From: Planctomycetaceae bacterium
GTDB taxonomy: Bacteria > Planctomycetota > Planctomycetia > Pirellulales > Pirellulaceae
Assembly (NCBI GenBank): GCA_002685655.1
Contig: NYXM01000151.1
Span: 1 to 22,008 of the forward strand
DNA length: 22,008 bases
Direction of reading: 5' to 3'
The notes under the pieces are model-generated. The model saw nothing but the letters and a program-made list of their open reading frames with translations, had not been told where the DNA came from and made no database searches. Both the position numbers and the translations under genes were made by a program. Each line of letters opens with the position of its first letter. Position 1 is the stretch's first letter. Positions 14,827-22,008 of the stretch are shown in pieces.

Positions 14827-16095
14827 ATGTCGAAGATCAAGATTGCAACGCGACGAGAGTTTTTGGGTCACGGTCTCGGTTTAGTCGGCGTTGGGACGGC
14901 GCTACCGAACTTCCTGGTTAATACCGCCTTGGCCGGTCCCCAAGCTGTCTCCGACCAGCGAGTGGTGGTGGCTCTGCTGCTGAGCGGCGGCCACGACGGT
15001 GTCAGTGACGCGATTCCTTACGCAGATGACGTGTACCACAAAGTTCGTCCAACCATCGCTTACAGCGAAAAGGAAGTCATCAAGATCGACGATGAACTGG
15101 GACTCCACCCCAAACTGACCGGGTTCAAGGAGCTCTATGACCAAGGCTCGATGGCCGTCGTCCGGGGAACCGGCTATCCCAAGTTCAATTACAGTCACTT
15201 TCATGCCCGGACCATCTGGTCGACGGCTGATCCCTCAATCAAGAGACCGAGTCGTTCGGCCAGTGGCTATGAACAGTATGACGGCTGGCTCGGCAAGTAC
15301 TGCGACGTGGCCTGCAAAGGCAGTGAGGATCCCAAGCTGACTATGGCGGTCGGCGGAGGCAGGACCCCAATCATCATACGCAGCAAAGAGCATTCGCCGA
15401 TCAGCTTCTCTTCCCCCACTTCGTTCGGATACACTGGTGACCGTTCGGAGAAGGGTTACGCGGTGTACCGCAAGTTGAATGGGCAGGCTGCCGGCCAAAA
15501 TGCCGAGGACGATTTGCAATTCGTCACTCAGACGGCCCTTAACGCCAATGCCAGCAGCGATCAGATTCGCGACGTGGCCGCGGCCTATAAGCCCAGTGTC
15601 ACCTATCCGAACACGAAACTGGGAAAATCTCTGCAAACCATCGCTGGTATGATTGTCGGCGGCCTGAGCACGAGGATCTACCATGCTGAGCTAGGAGGCT
15701 TCGACACGCACGGGAACCAGAGGACCCGTTTCGACAGCCTGATGACGCAGATGAACGGCGCGGTCTCGGCCTTCTACAAGGATCTGGCTCAGCAGAACAA
15801 TGCCGAGCGAGTTTTGACGTTTACATACAGCGAGTTCGGCCGCCGTGTGAAGGAGAACGGGAACAAAGGTACGGACCATGGTTCGGCACAGCCCGTGTTC
15901 CTGCTCGGCCCCGGCGTCAAGGCTGGCGTGTACGGCAAGCAGCCGCCGTTTGACGATGAGACGACTAAGCGGAATAACTTCAAAATGGAGATCGACTTCC
16001 GCAGCGTTTACGCCTCGATACTTGAGAAATGGCTTGGCACTCCAAGCGAGCCGATCTTGGGTGGGAAATATGAACCAGTGGACTGCGTGGGATAA
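14827..16095 (+). CDS. Tat-exported DUF1501 protein (alkaline-phosphatase-like fold)
   Basis: The 422-residue product begins with a twin-arginine signal (ATRREFLGHG, R9-R10) and a hydrophobic stretch to about residue 36. DUF1501 landmarks are in order: VALLLSGGHDGVSDAIPY at 48-64, YPKFNYSHFHARTIWSTAD near 117-135, GGFDTHGNQ at 290-298, TYSEFGRRVKENGNKGTDHG at 333-352 and FLLGPGV at 358-364. The last part of DUF1501 is distantly related to the alkaline phosphatase/sulfatase superfamily. Its substrate is unknown. GAGGAG lies 6 nt before the ATG. It follows the DUF1800 gene by 123 nt on the same strand, the usual arrangement for this pair. Tat export of this partner and Sec export of DUF1800 put both outside the cytoplasm. 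Confidence 0.93.
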   Translation: MSKIKIATRREFLGHGLGLVGVGTALPNFLVNTALAGPQAVSDQRVVVALLLSGGHDGVSDAIPYADDVYHKVRPTIAYSEKEVIKIDDELGLHPKLTGFKELYDQGSMAVVRGTGYPKFNYSHFHARTIWSTADPSIKRPSRSASGYEQYDGWLGKYCDVACKGSEDPKLTMAVGGGRTPIIIRSKEHSPISFSSPTSFGYTGDRSEKGYAVYRKLNGQAAGQNAEDDLQFVTQTALNANASSDQIRDVAAAYKPSVTYPNTKLGKSLQTIAGMIVGGLSTRIYHAELGGFDTHGNQRTRFDSLMTQMNGAVSAFYKDLAQQNNAERVLTFTYSEFGRRVKENGNKGTDHGSAQPVFLLGPGVKAGVYGKQPPFDDETTKRNNFKMEIDFRSVYASILEKWLGTPSEPILGGKYEPVDCVG

Positions 16096-16257
16096 TTCTC
16101 CCCGACTGTCAAGTTTCTGAACCTGCGTCGAATCCAAAGCGGCAATTGTGTCTCTGCGCGCCTCTCCCGTTCGCAGATTCTGTCGCTTTTGACTGCGAGA
16201 AGAATTCGGCAGCGCGCCCCTTCTCCCCTCGTATGTGTTTGGCGTGCTCGCAAGATT

Positions 16258-16372
16258 CAACGCCGAAGGCGTTGTACATCGTAGCCCAGGGTAAGCAAAG
16301 CGGCGCAGCCGCGACGCGCCACCCTGGGTTGCGATACCTAACGAACGAACCAAATCAACGCTGAAGGCGTTG
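16258..16372 (+). repeat. REP-like hairpin repeat, copy A
   Basis: The unit is bounded by two palindromes (16258-16274, CAACGCCGAAGGCGTTG, and 16356-16372, one mismatch). Between them is a stem of CCCAGGGT (16285-16292) with ACCCTGGG (16321-16328) around a GC-rich loop. The stretch 16096-16257, before the repeat, shows nothing recognisable. Confidence 0.75.
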
Positions 16373-16390
16373 TATATCTCGGGATTGTGG

Positions 16391-16488
16391 CACGCCTTCA
16401 GCGTGCAAATGTTCTCCATTCCCATTACCCAGGGTGGCGCGGCTGCGCCGCTGACCCTGGGCTACGTTATGTAACGCCTTCGGCGTTG
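16391..16488 (-). repeat. REP-like hairpin repeat, copy B (inverted)
   Basis: Read on the minus strand, this has the same parts in the same order as copy A. They are an AACGCC/GGCGTT palindrome (16473-16487), the CCCAGGGT/ACCCTGGG stem (16428-16435 with 16454-16461) and a closing palindrome (16391-16405). The two copies are 18 nt apart and lie between convergent genes. They could form one large cruciform and act as a bidirectional transcription stop. Nothing recognisable lies between 16489 and 16591. Confidence 0.75.
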
Positions 16489-16591
16489 TACAAAGTGACA
16501 AAACCGGATGCGGGAGAGGTCGGACGCGGTAGCACCGGGAGATGAGTTGAGTTGACGGACATCTCACCGGGAACGCGAAGTGTGATCTGGA

Positions 16592-18025
16592 CTATTCAGG
16601 AAACTCCAGATCTGGATATCGCTTAATCAGCTTCTCCTTCACGTTGGGCATGAGCCGGGCGGCATTGCCGTAGTAGATCTTACGCAACACGTCGTCGGGC
16701 AGATTGAGTCCGTAGATCTTTGGCTCGTTCGATCGGATGGTGATCTGATCGTCATCGGTTTCCAGGAAGCGGAAATACTGCCGATACTGCTGCACCGTCA
16801 ACGCACCGTCTTGCCCAAACAGGATCCGGTCCTGGTACTTGATATGGAACTTGCGGGCTGTATTGGGCTGAAGGCCCAGGTACACGTGGCGGACGCCCAT
16901 CTCGACATGGAAATTGGGATACTTGTCGAGCAGCTCTCCCAACCGTGCTAGATCGTCTTCGAGATGCCCCATGTGGGCACCAATGACGACCAACTCCGGG
17001 ACTTTGTCCATGATGTGGGCACGACGCTCCATCATCTTGTCACGCGACGGCACGCCCGTCCCGGAGAGATTCCAGCGAAAACTGTTCGATTGCCACTGCA
17101 GGAATTCATGGTTCTCGTCGATAGGCTCGTAAAACCAGATCGGTTCGCCCACGTGCAGTAATACGGGAAGTTTCAGACGCGCGGCGGCACGCCAGATCGC
17201 CATCATCCTGTCGTCATCAACATGCACCTTACCGCGCGGTTCGTCCATCAGAGCGTGCCCGTAGACGCCGGATCCCTTGTCGATCACCTCGGATATACCG
17301 GCGACCTCCATGCTGTTGACGTCCGCCCGAAGCTTACCAATGACGTTGGCGGGAAAAGTCTCTTCAAATCGCTCCGAGAAATTGACGTTAGCAAACGTCA
17401 AAAATCGATCGGGGTACTTCTTCTGGAATCGTCCGTAGCTCAGCTCCGTCGGTATCCCGAGCGGCGAATCGATAACGATTGCCACACCAACAGCGTCCAT
17501 GACCTTCACACGTCCTTCGGCAGTCACGGAACGAAGATGTGCGTGAACGTCCACCACTGGATACTTGGCCTTCCGGGGCGTATTGTTGGCCAGCTTGAAG
17601 AGCGTATTCGGTCGGTATTCGCGGACCGACACCTCGGGGAACGGATTGAGGAGAAAGAACCAACCAACACCGTCGGCGGGGACAACAACCTCAATGGAAT
17701 CGCCGGGGCGTGCCAACCGGCCGCGACCACCGCGCAGCGGCAGCAGTCGCATGAAATCCCAGCCATCGGCGGTTAAGGTGACGCGTGTAAAAGTCTTGGC
17801 TGTGGGCACCTCGATCGCAACATGCCAACCCTTCGCTCCGAGCTTCTTCGTTTTCACCTTGCCGGTATTCACACGCAGAAAATCGACTTCAGCATAGGAT
17901 GCGTAGTCCGCGATCAGATCGTCGGCTGTCTCTACCGTCTGCCCGATTGACGTACTGTTTGCGCAAATGAAGACGAGCGAAAGAACGGTCGTCGCGAAGG
18001 CTCCGCGTCGGTATTGAATGAGCAT
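16592..18025 (-). CDS. Exported amidohydrolase-2 family metal-dependent hydrolase with extra N-terminal domain
   Basis: The 477-residue product has a signal peptide (about 1-29, ending SIGQ). Residues about 35-145 form a beta-rich domain without recognised family. Residues about 155-475 form an amidohydrolase-2 TIM barrel. Metal or catalytic residues fit the family: D159-x-H161-x-H163 at the first strand, H291 in LLHVGEP, H351/H354 in GAHMGHL and D406 in LFGQDG. The C-terminus KIYYGNAARLM is typical for the family. Likely reaction: hydrolysis or decarboxylation of a small organic molecule; the substrate cannot be read. An open frame extends to 18073, but AAGGAG 9 nt before the ATG at 18025, directly ahead of the signal peptide, decides the start. 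It is divergent from the sulfatase gene. Confidence 0.9.
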   Translation of the reverse strand: MLIQYRRGAFATTVLSLVFICANSTSIGQTVETADDLIADYASYAEVDFLRVNTGKVKTKKLGAKGWHVAIEVPTAKTFTRVTLTADGWDFMRLLPLRGGRGRLARPGDSIEVVVPADGVGWFFLLNPFPEVSVREYRPNTLFKLANNTPRKAKYPVVDVHAHLRSVTAEGRVKVMDAVGVAIVIDSPLGIPTELSYGRFQKKYPDRFLTFANVNFSERFEETFPANVIGKLRADVNSMEVAGISEVIDKGSGVYGHALMDEPRGKVHVDDDRMMAIWRAAARLKLPVLLHVGEPIWFYEPIDENHEFLQWQSNSFRWNLSGTGVPSRDKMMERRAHIMDKVPELVVIGAHMGHLEDDLARLGELLDKYPNFHVEMGVRHVYLGLQPNTARKFHIKYQDRILFGQDGALTVQQYRQYFRFLETDDDQITIRSNEPKIYGLNLPDDVLRKIYYGNAARLMPNVKEKLIKRYPDLEFPE

Positions 18026-18034
18026 CGGACAATT

Positions 18035-18040
18035 CTCCTT
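18035..18040 (-). promoter_or_regulatory. Ribosome binding site deciding the amidohydrolase start
   Basis: AAGGAG on the minus strand lies 9 nt before the ATG at 18025 and excludes the 16-codon upstream extension to 18073. The remaining divergent gap (18041-18275) must hold promoters for both genes, but no convincing box pair was found. Confidence 0.7.
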
Positions 18041-18275
18041 TTTTACCCGCCAAATCTCGTGGCCACGACACATTCTGGTGCCAAGTTTTTATCACACACT
18101 CGGTCCAGGACGGTGAAGGCCGGTATACCTGGCTCGGCATCTGGTGCGTTTTGTCACAATCCGGTTACACTATCAAAATGCCCTCACAATAACGAGCAGC
18201 CAGATCCGTGCGCGGTTTGATAACTCGGACGCGAAAACGGTGGTCTGTCGTCCTGCCTGACCTGGATTGATAGCT

Positions 18276-19697
18276 ATGACAATACGCTCGATCTTTCTGT
18301 ATTTGTTTTTCTTCTGCTGCGTGCAGTTCGCTCCAGTATTACAGGCAGAGCAGCCAAACGTCATCTTCATCATGGCAGACGACCTGGGCTACGGTCAGCT
18401 AGGCTGCTATGGCCAAACCAGAATCCGGACTCCGAATGTGGATCGCATGGCCGCGGAAGGGACTCGTTTCACGCAGTTCTATGCGGGGCACTGTGTCTGT
18501 GCTCCGTCGCGCAGCGTGTTGATGACTGGATACCACACTGGTCACACATCCGTACGAGTCAATGGTGGCGGCGCACCACTTTTACCCGACGATGTCACGG
18601 TCGCCGAGGTCCTGAAACAGGCGGGATACGTAACTGGTTGTTTCGGCAAATGGGGACTTGGCGATCACGGGACGGATGGAGTGCCGTACAAGCAGGGGTT
18701 CGATGAGTTCTTCGGCTATCTTCACCAGGTCCATGCCCACTTTTATTACACTCACTTTCTATGGAAGAACGATCAGAAATATCCACTCAAGAAGAACGTG
18801 GGGCAGAAACGCAACCAGTATTCCCACGACGTAATCACACAGGCAGCACTGGATTTCATTCGCGGCCATCGCAGACAGCCGTTCTTTCTCTACCTACCGC
18901 TGACGATTCCTCATTTCGAGTTGCTGGTCCCCGAGGATTCACTCAGGCAGTATCGCGGCAAGTTCCCCGAACCCACGCCGTATGTCGACAGGCGCAAACA
19001 CTACGCCGATCAGCCCGCACCCAGGGCGGCATTGGCGGCGATGATTTCACGGCTGGACGGTGATGTTGGCAGACTATTCAAGCTGTTAAAAGAACTGGAC
19101 ATTGATGAAAACACCGTTGTCTTCTTCACCAGCGACAATGGCGGGTACCAACTTGCCGAGGAGTTCTTTCACGGCAATGGTCATTTGCGAGGTGGAAAAG
19201 GGAGCTTCTACGAAGGAGGAATCCGCGTTCCCATGATCGTTCGCTGGCCCGGGAAGATCCGGGCTGATGTCACGGACGATCTTGTGTGGACTTTCTGGGA
19301 TGTCATGCCCACGTTAGCAGAATTGGCTACCGGAAAGTGCCCTGCGGAGATCGACGGGATTTCGGTGGCCGATCGACTTTTGGGTCGCGAGCAGGAAATA
19401 CCAGATCGATTTCTCTACTGGGAGAAACAACAGCAGAACAAGGGTGGTCGTCCGCCCTGGTCCGTGGCAGTGCGGTGGGGAAAATGGAAAGCCGTGCGCG
19501 ACAAGCCACATCTGCCCTTGGAATTGTACGACCTGAGCACCGACATCGGTGAGCGCCACAACATCGCCAATCAATACAGCGATGTTGTAAAGCGAATTGA
19601 GCTCTATTTGAAAAATGCACGAACGACAAGCCGAGAGTATCCGCCGGAGGAACCGAGCTGGAGTTATGCGCCACTTGACACCGGGTACGTGAAATAA
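18276..19697 (+). CDS. Exported type I (FGly) sulfatase
   Basis: The 473-residue product has a signal peptide (hydrophobic 5-19, cleavage near A24). It is a complete sulfatase of family length. Metal ligands D35-D36 lie in IMADDLGYG. The formylglycine site is CAPSR (C75-R79) followed by SVLMTGYHTGH, the canonical CxPxR motif. K125 lies in GCFGKWGLG, H213 in LTIPHFE, and the second metal pair D287-N288 in FFTSDNGG. It hydrolyses sulfate esters outside the cytoplasm after oxidation of C75. The substrate, probably a sulfated polysaccharide or its breakdown product, cannot be read. A TTG at 18267 gives a frame three codons longer; the ATG at 18276 is preferred though its Shine-Dalgarno is weak. 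It is divergent from the amidohydrolase gene. Confidence 0.95.
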   Translation: MTIRSIFLYLFFFCCVQFAPVLQAEQPNVIFIMADDLGYGQLGCYGQTRIRTPNVDRMAAEGTRFTQFYAGHCVCAPSRSVLMTGYHTGHTSVRVNGGGAPLLPDDVTVAEVLKQAGYVTGCFGKWGLGDHGTDGVPYKQGFDEFFGYLHQVHAHFYYTHFLWKNDQKYPLKKNVGQKRNQYSHDVITQAALDFIRGHRRQPFFLYLPLTIPHFELLVPEDSLRQYRGKFPEPTPYVDRRKHYADQPAPRAALAAMISRLDGDVGRLFKLLKELDIDENTVVFFTSDNGGYQLAEEFFHGNGHLRGGKGSFYEGGIRVPMIVRWPGKIRADVTDDLVWTFWDVMPTLAELATGKCPAEIDGISVADRLLGREQEIPDRFLYWEKQQQNKGGRPPWSVAVRWGKWKAVRDKPHLPLELYDLSTDIGERHNIANQYSDVVKRIELYLKNARTTSREYPPEEPSWSYAPLDTGYVK

Positions 19698-19793
19698 GCT
19701 CGCCTGGCGGCCCAACAAGAACTGCGCAATCACTATTTCGATTTGATCCTATGGCTTCTGGTCTTGGCGACTTTCTTCAGCGAGGATGTGATA

Positions 19794-20150
19794 GTGAACC
19801 AACCGGACAACGAACCGTCTTTGTTTAAGGGTGCGCTCATCGGATATGCAGTTGGTACCTTGATCGGTGTTGCCGTGACCGTCGGCATCTCCTTCTCTGC
19901 CGGCGAAGCCACCGCTGCCAGCGGGTTTAGTATTCTTGCGCCGATCAGCGCAATTGGGGTCTGCATCGGATTTGCGCAAACCGTGAGGCGGCGCAAAGCC
20001 CTGAACATCTCCGCCCTGTTCGACAGTTTTCTTGACTTTCTCTTGTCATCAGCCGGCTACGCGCTCGTGGCAGTTGTGCTCTTGGGTTCCGCGGCGATTG
20101 CAGTGCTGAATGCGATCGTGTTCGATTTGATAACTACTCGAGGTGGTTAG
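19794..20150 (+). CDS. Small hypothetical membrane protein with three predicted TM helices
   Basis: The 118-residue product is not recognised. It has hydrophobic segments at about residues 13-35, 43-62 and 85-108, with a basic loop (QTVRRRKAL) after the second. The Gly/Ala-rich first helix (GYAVGTLIGVAVTVG) resembles glycine-zipper segments. The GTG at 19794 is chosen because GAGGA lies 7 nt before it. A TTG at 19743 would extend the frame by 17 hydrophobic residues but has no Shine-Dalgarno. The gene lies between two sulfatase genes on the same strand, 96 nt after the first and 46 nt before the second. Any link to them is guesswork. Confidence 0.6.
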   Translation: MNQPDNEPSLFKGALIGYAVGTLIGVAVTVGISFSAGEATAASGFSILAPISAIGVCIGFAQTVRRRKALNISALFDSFLDFLLSSAGYALVAVVLLGSAAIAVLNAIVFDLITTRGG

Positions 20151-20196
20151 CTCCCGTCGCCTTACAACACGACTCCTTCATGAATGATAACCAACA

Positions 20197-21582
20197 ATGT
20201 ATCTTCTGGTAATGAAATCACGTGTCACGAAAACTCTGCTGCTAATTCCCTTTCTTACTGCGACTTCATTCGCCTTTTCCAGGGAAGTTGAGTCGACCAG
20301 ACCAAACGTCGTTCTCATTATCTCTGACGATCAGGGCTGGGGTGACTACGGCTTCATGGGCCATGACACAATTCAAACTCCGCATCTCGATCAGTTGGCC
20401 AGGCGTAGCCTTCTCTTCGAGCGGGGCTACGTCGCATCGTCGCTCTGCCGGCCTTCGCTGGCTTCGATCGTAACAGGTCTGCACCCGCACCAGCACGGCG
20501 TGTGTGCCAACGATGTCAGCCCGGCGCGGAAGTTGGCCCGTGACAAGGAAAACCGGCCGGTTGTGGAGAGTCTTCACCGGCACGCCAGCCTGGTCCGAAC
20601 ACTTGTCGATCAAGGTTACCTCGCGTTCCAGTCGGGCAAATGGTGGGAAGGTTCATGGCGGGATGGCAGCTTTACGCACGGCATGACGCACGGTGATCCA
20701 GTCAAAGGTGGCCGGCATGGTGACGTAGGCTTGAAGATCGGTCGCGCCGGGATGAAGCCGGCTTTGGACTTCATCGATAATGCAGTGGCCGAGGAGAGAC
20801 CGTTCTTCGTCTGGTATGCTCCCTTCCTGCCGCATACACCTCACAATCCACCCAGCAGAATCTTAGAGAAATATCAGTCCCCCCGCCGTGCGGCCAATGT
20901 GGCAAAGTACGGTGCCATGTGTACCTGGTTCGACGAGACCTGTGGCGAGTTGCTACACCATCTCGACAGACGAAACCTCACGAGCAACACCATCATCCTG
21001 TATGTTTGCGACAACGGATGGGCTCCCGTTGATCGCTCGGCGGACAATCCGGAAGGCTGGTGGCCCAACTACGCGCCACGCTCGAAAGGTTCGCCGTTCG
21101 AGAAGGGAATCCGAACGCCGATCATGATTTCCTGGCCGGGGCGCGTCGATCCAAAACGCGCCCCCGAACTCGCCAGTAGCATCGATCTCATGCCCACCGT
21201 GCTGCGGGCCTGCCGTATCGAACCACCAGCCAATCTGCCGGGGCTCGATCTTCTGAATGAAACCGCGCGAAAGAACCGCGACGCCATCTTCGGAGCCAGC
21301 TACTCGATCCACAATATGACGCCGGGTGATCCCGCCTCTACTCTTCAATATCGCTGGTGTATTGAAGGAAACTGGAAGCTCCTGTTACGCAGTCACGGCG
21401 TTGATACGACGAGATATATCACTATTCATCAGTGGGATAAGATTCCGGCAAGGCTCTATAATCTCCAGGAAGATCCCAACGAACAGACGAATCTCGCCGG
21501 CGAGAATGAAGAACTGGTCCGGCGACTTTCGCAGCGGATCGAGGCGCAGATCCCACTGAAGAGCCCAACTCGGAATCGCTGA
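20197..21582 (+). CDS. Exported sulfatase-family protein with non-canonical active-site motif
   Basis: The 461-residue product has an N-terminal signal peptide (hydrophobic 13-27). Sulfatase landmarks are present: metal pair D44-D45 in IISDDQGWGDYG, the active-site segment SSLCRPSLASIVTGLHPHQHG at 81-101, K148 in QSGKWW, H213 in FLPHTPH and D272-N273 in YVCDNGW. The active-site core is CRPSL (C84-L88), so the arginine of the canonical CxPxR motif is replaced by leucine. It may be an unmodified hydrolase of the alkaline phosphatase superfamily, or a sulfatase matured by a tolerant FGly enzyme. The C-terminal sub-domain (WKLLLRSH, LYNLQEDPNEQTNL) is normal. An in-frame ATG at 20212 would give a more typical signal n-region; neither start has a clear Shine-Dalgarno. 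Confidence 0.93.
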   Translation: MYLLVMKSRVTKTLLLIPFLTATSFAFSREVESTRPNVVLIISDDQGWGDYGFMGHDTIQTPHLDQLARRSLLFERGYVASSLCRPSLASIVTGLHPHQHGVCANDVSPARKLARDKENRPVVESLHRHASLVRTLVDQGYLAFQSGKWWEGSWRDGSFTHGMTHGDPVKGGRHGDVGLKIGRAGMKPALDFIDNAVAEERPFFVWYAPFLPHTPHNPPSRILEKYQSPRRAANVAKYGAMCTWFDETCGELLHHLDRRNLTSNTIILYVCDNGWAPVDRSADNPEGWWPNYAPRSKGSPFEKGIRTPIMISWPGRVDPKRAPELASSIDLMPTVLRACRIEPPANLPGLDLLNETARKNRDAIFGASYSIHNMTPGDPASTLQYRWCIEGNWKLLLRSHGVDTTRYITIHQWDKIPARLYNLQEDPNEQTNLAGENEELVRRLSQRIEAQIPLKSPTRNR

Positions 21583-21650
21583 AGTTTCAGACTCGGGATG
21601 CACGCCACAAACGATTTGGTGAAACGCAAGATGCAGGATATAGAATCCCA

Positions 21651-21671
21651 TTGGCGGCCTCTGGCCGCCAA
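21651..21671. terminator. Perfect hairpin downstream of the second sulfatase gene
   Basis: A perfect 9-bp stem (21651-21659 with 21663-21671) has a 3-nt loop, TCT. It lies 68 nt after the sulfatase stop. No T-run follows, so it may be a terminator-like or REP-type element. Confidence 0.5.
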
Positions 21672-21724
21672 CGGTTATTGGGCATTACGTTCTGTTCTCG
21701 ACGCATCCGAAAAACGACTGCCTG

Positions 21725-21910
21725 TCAGACGACCTGATGAAACGACAGGAATTCGGCCAACGCGTCTTCCAGCCATTGACATGGGTAAGGCCGCTGCTCG
21801 ATGATGATGTCGGCTGTTTTGGCGGTGCTCGCCAGCCGAGCGCAGGTCGATGTTTCGTCGTCCGGGTCCTGATGGACTTCAAGAGATTCTGCGCGGCAAT
21901 TGCGGGGCAC
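21725..21910 (-). pseudogene. Possible gene remnant or small unrecognised protein
   Basis: A 61-codon minus frame starts at a GTG and has mostly G or C in third codon positions, as real genes here do. Its product (ending ALAEFLSFHQVV) looks protein-like but matches no family I recognise. An in-frame TAG lies just upstream and no Shine-Dalgarno precedes the GTG. It may be the tail of a decayed gene. The rest of 21583-21948 apart from the hairpin shows nothing. Confidence 0.25.
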
Positions 21911-21948
21911 TTGCCGCGACTAGTGCCACAACTCACAATTGAGGGTAC

Positions 21949-22008
21949 ATGAAACGCATTCTTTGCCGAGATTGCGGCGAGTTGCCTTTGCCAGGACTTC
22001 GTAGATTG
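21949..22008 (+). CDS. Start of a possible gene cut by the window end (CxxC motif)
   Basis: An ATG at 21949 opens a frame of 20 codons that runs off the window (MKRILCRDCGELPLPGLRRL). A GAGG lies 4 nt upstream. The CRDCG pair near the start is reminiscent of a zinc ribbon. Too little is visible to name it. Confidence 0.3.
   Translation, partial: MKRILCRDCGELPLPGLRRL

Noticed and set aside
16258..16488. CRISPR array
   Set aside because: There are only two units, in inverted orientation, with internal palindromes and no spacer pattern or cas genes.

Overview
The window looks like a chromosomal segment of a moderately GC-rich member of the Planctomycetota, probably a Pirellula-like lineage. 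This is inferred from gene content: exported proteins carrying c-type haem motifs, a DUF1080 protein, a Tat-exported Gfo/Idh oxidoreductase, a DUF1800/DUF1501 pair and several sulfatases. No rRNA, tRNA, insertion sequence, phage gene or CRISPR array was seen.

Left part (1-11218, minus strand): six genes read leftward with short gaps of about 64, 20, 33, 3 and 195 nt, so they are probably one operon. In transcription order they are: an exported two-haem protein with terpene-cyclase-like and TPR repeats; a 994-residue exported protein with a discoidin-like domain, a TolB-like propeller and three CxxCH motifs (related to the hydrazine synthase alpha family); a DUF1080 (3-keto-glycoside hydrolase type) protein; a HEAT-repeat solenoid; a Tat-exported Gfo/Idh/MocA oxidoreductase; and a ThuA-epimerase fusion. 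Gfo/Idh, DUF1080, ThuA and epimerase-type TIM barrels recur together in 3-keto-sugar pathways. The set therefore suggests periplasmic sugar oxidation and cleavage, with c-type haem proteins as possible electron carriers. This is inference.

Middle (11219-16095): a 530-nt divergent control region, then on the plus strand a DUF1800 protein whose first half is an exceptional Ala/Lys/Glu-rich repeat of about 480 residues, followed by a Tat-exported DUF1501 protein. This pairing is common in planctomycetes but its function is unknown.

Between the convergent ends at 16096-16591 lies a REP-like pair of inverted, hairpin-rich repeats.

Right part (16592-22008): an exported amidohydrolase on the minus strand, divergent from a plus-strand run of a canonical sulfatase, a small membrane protein, and a second sulfatase whose active-site motif is CRPSL instead of CxPxR. 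The window ends in a sparse stretch with a perfect hairpin, a possible gene remnant and the first 20 codons of a possible gene with a CxxC pair.
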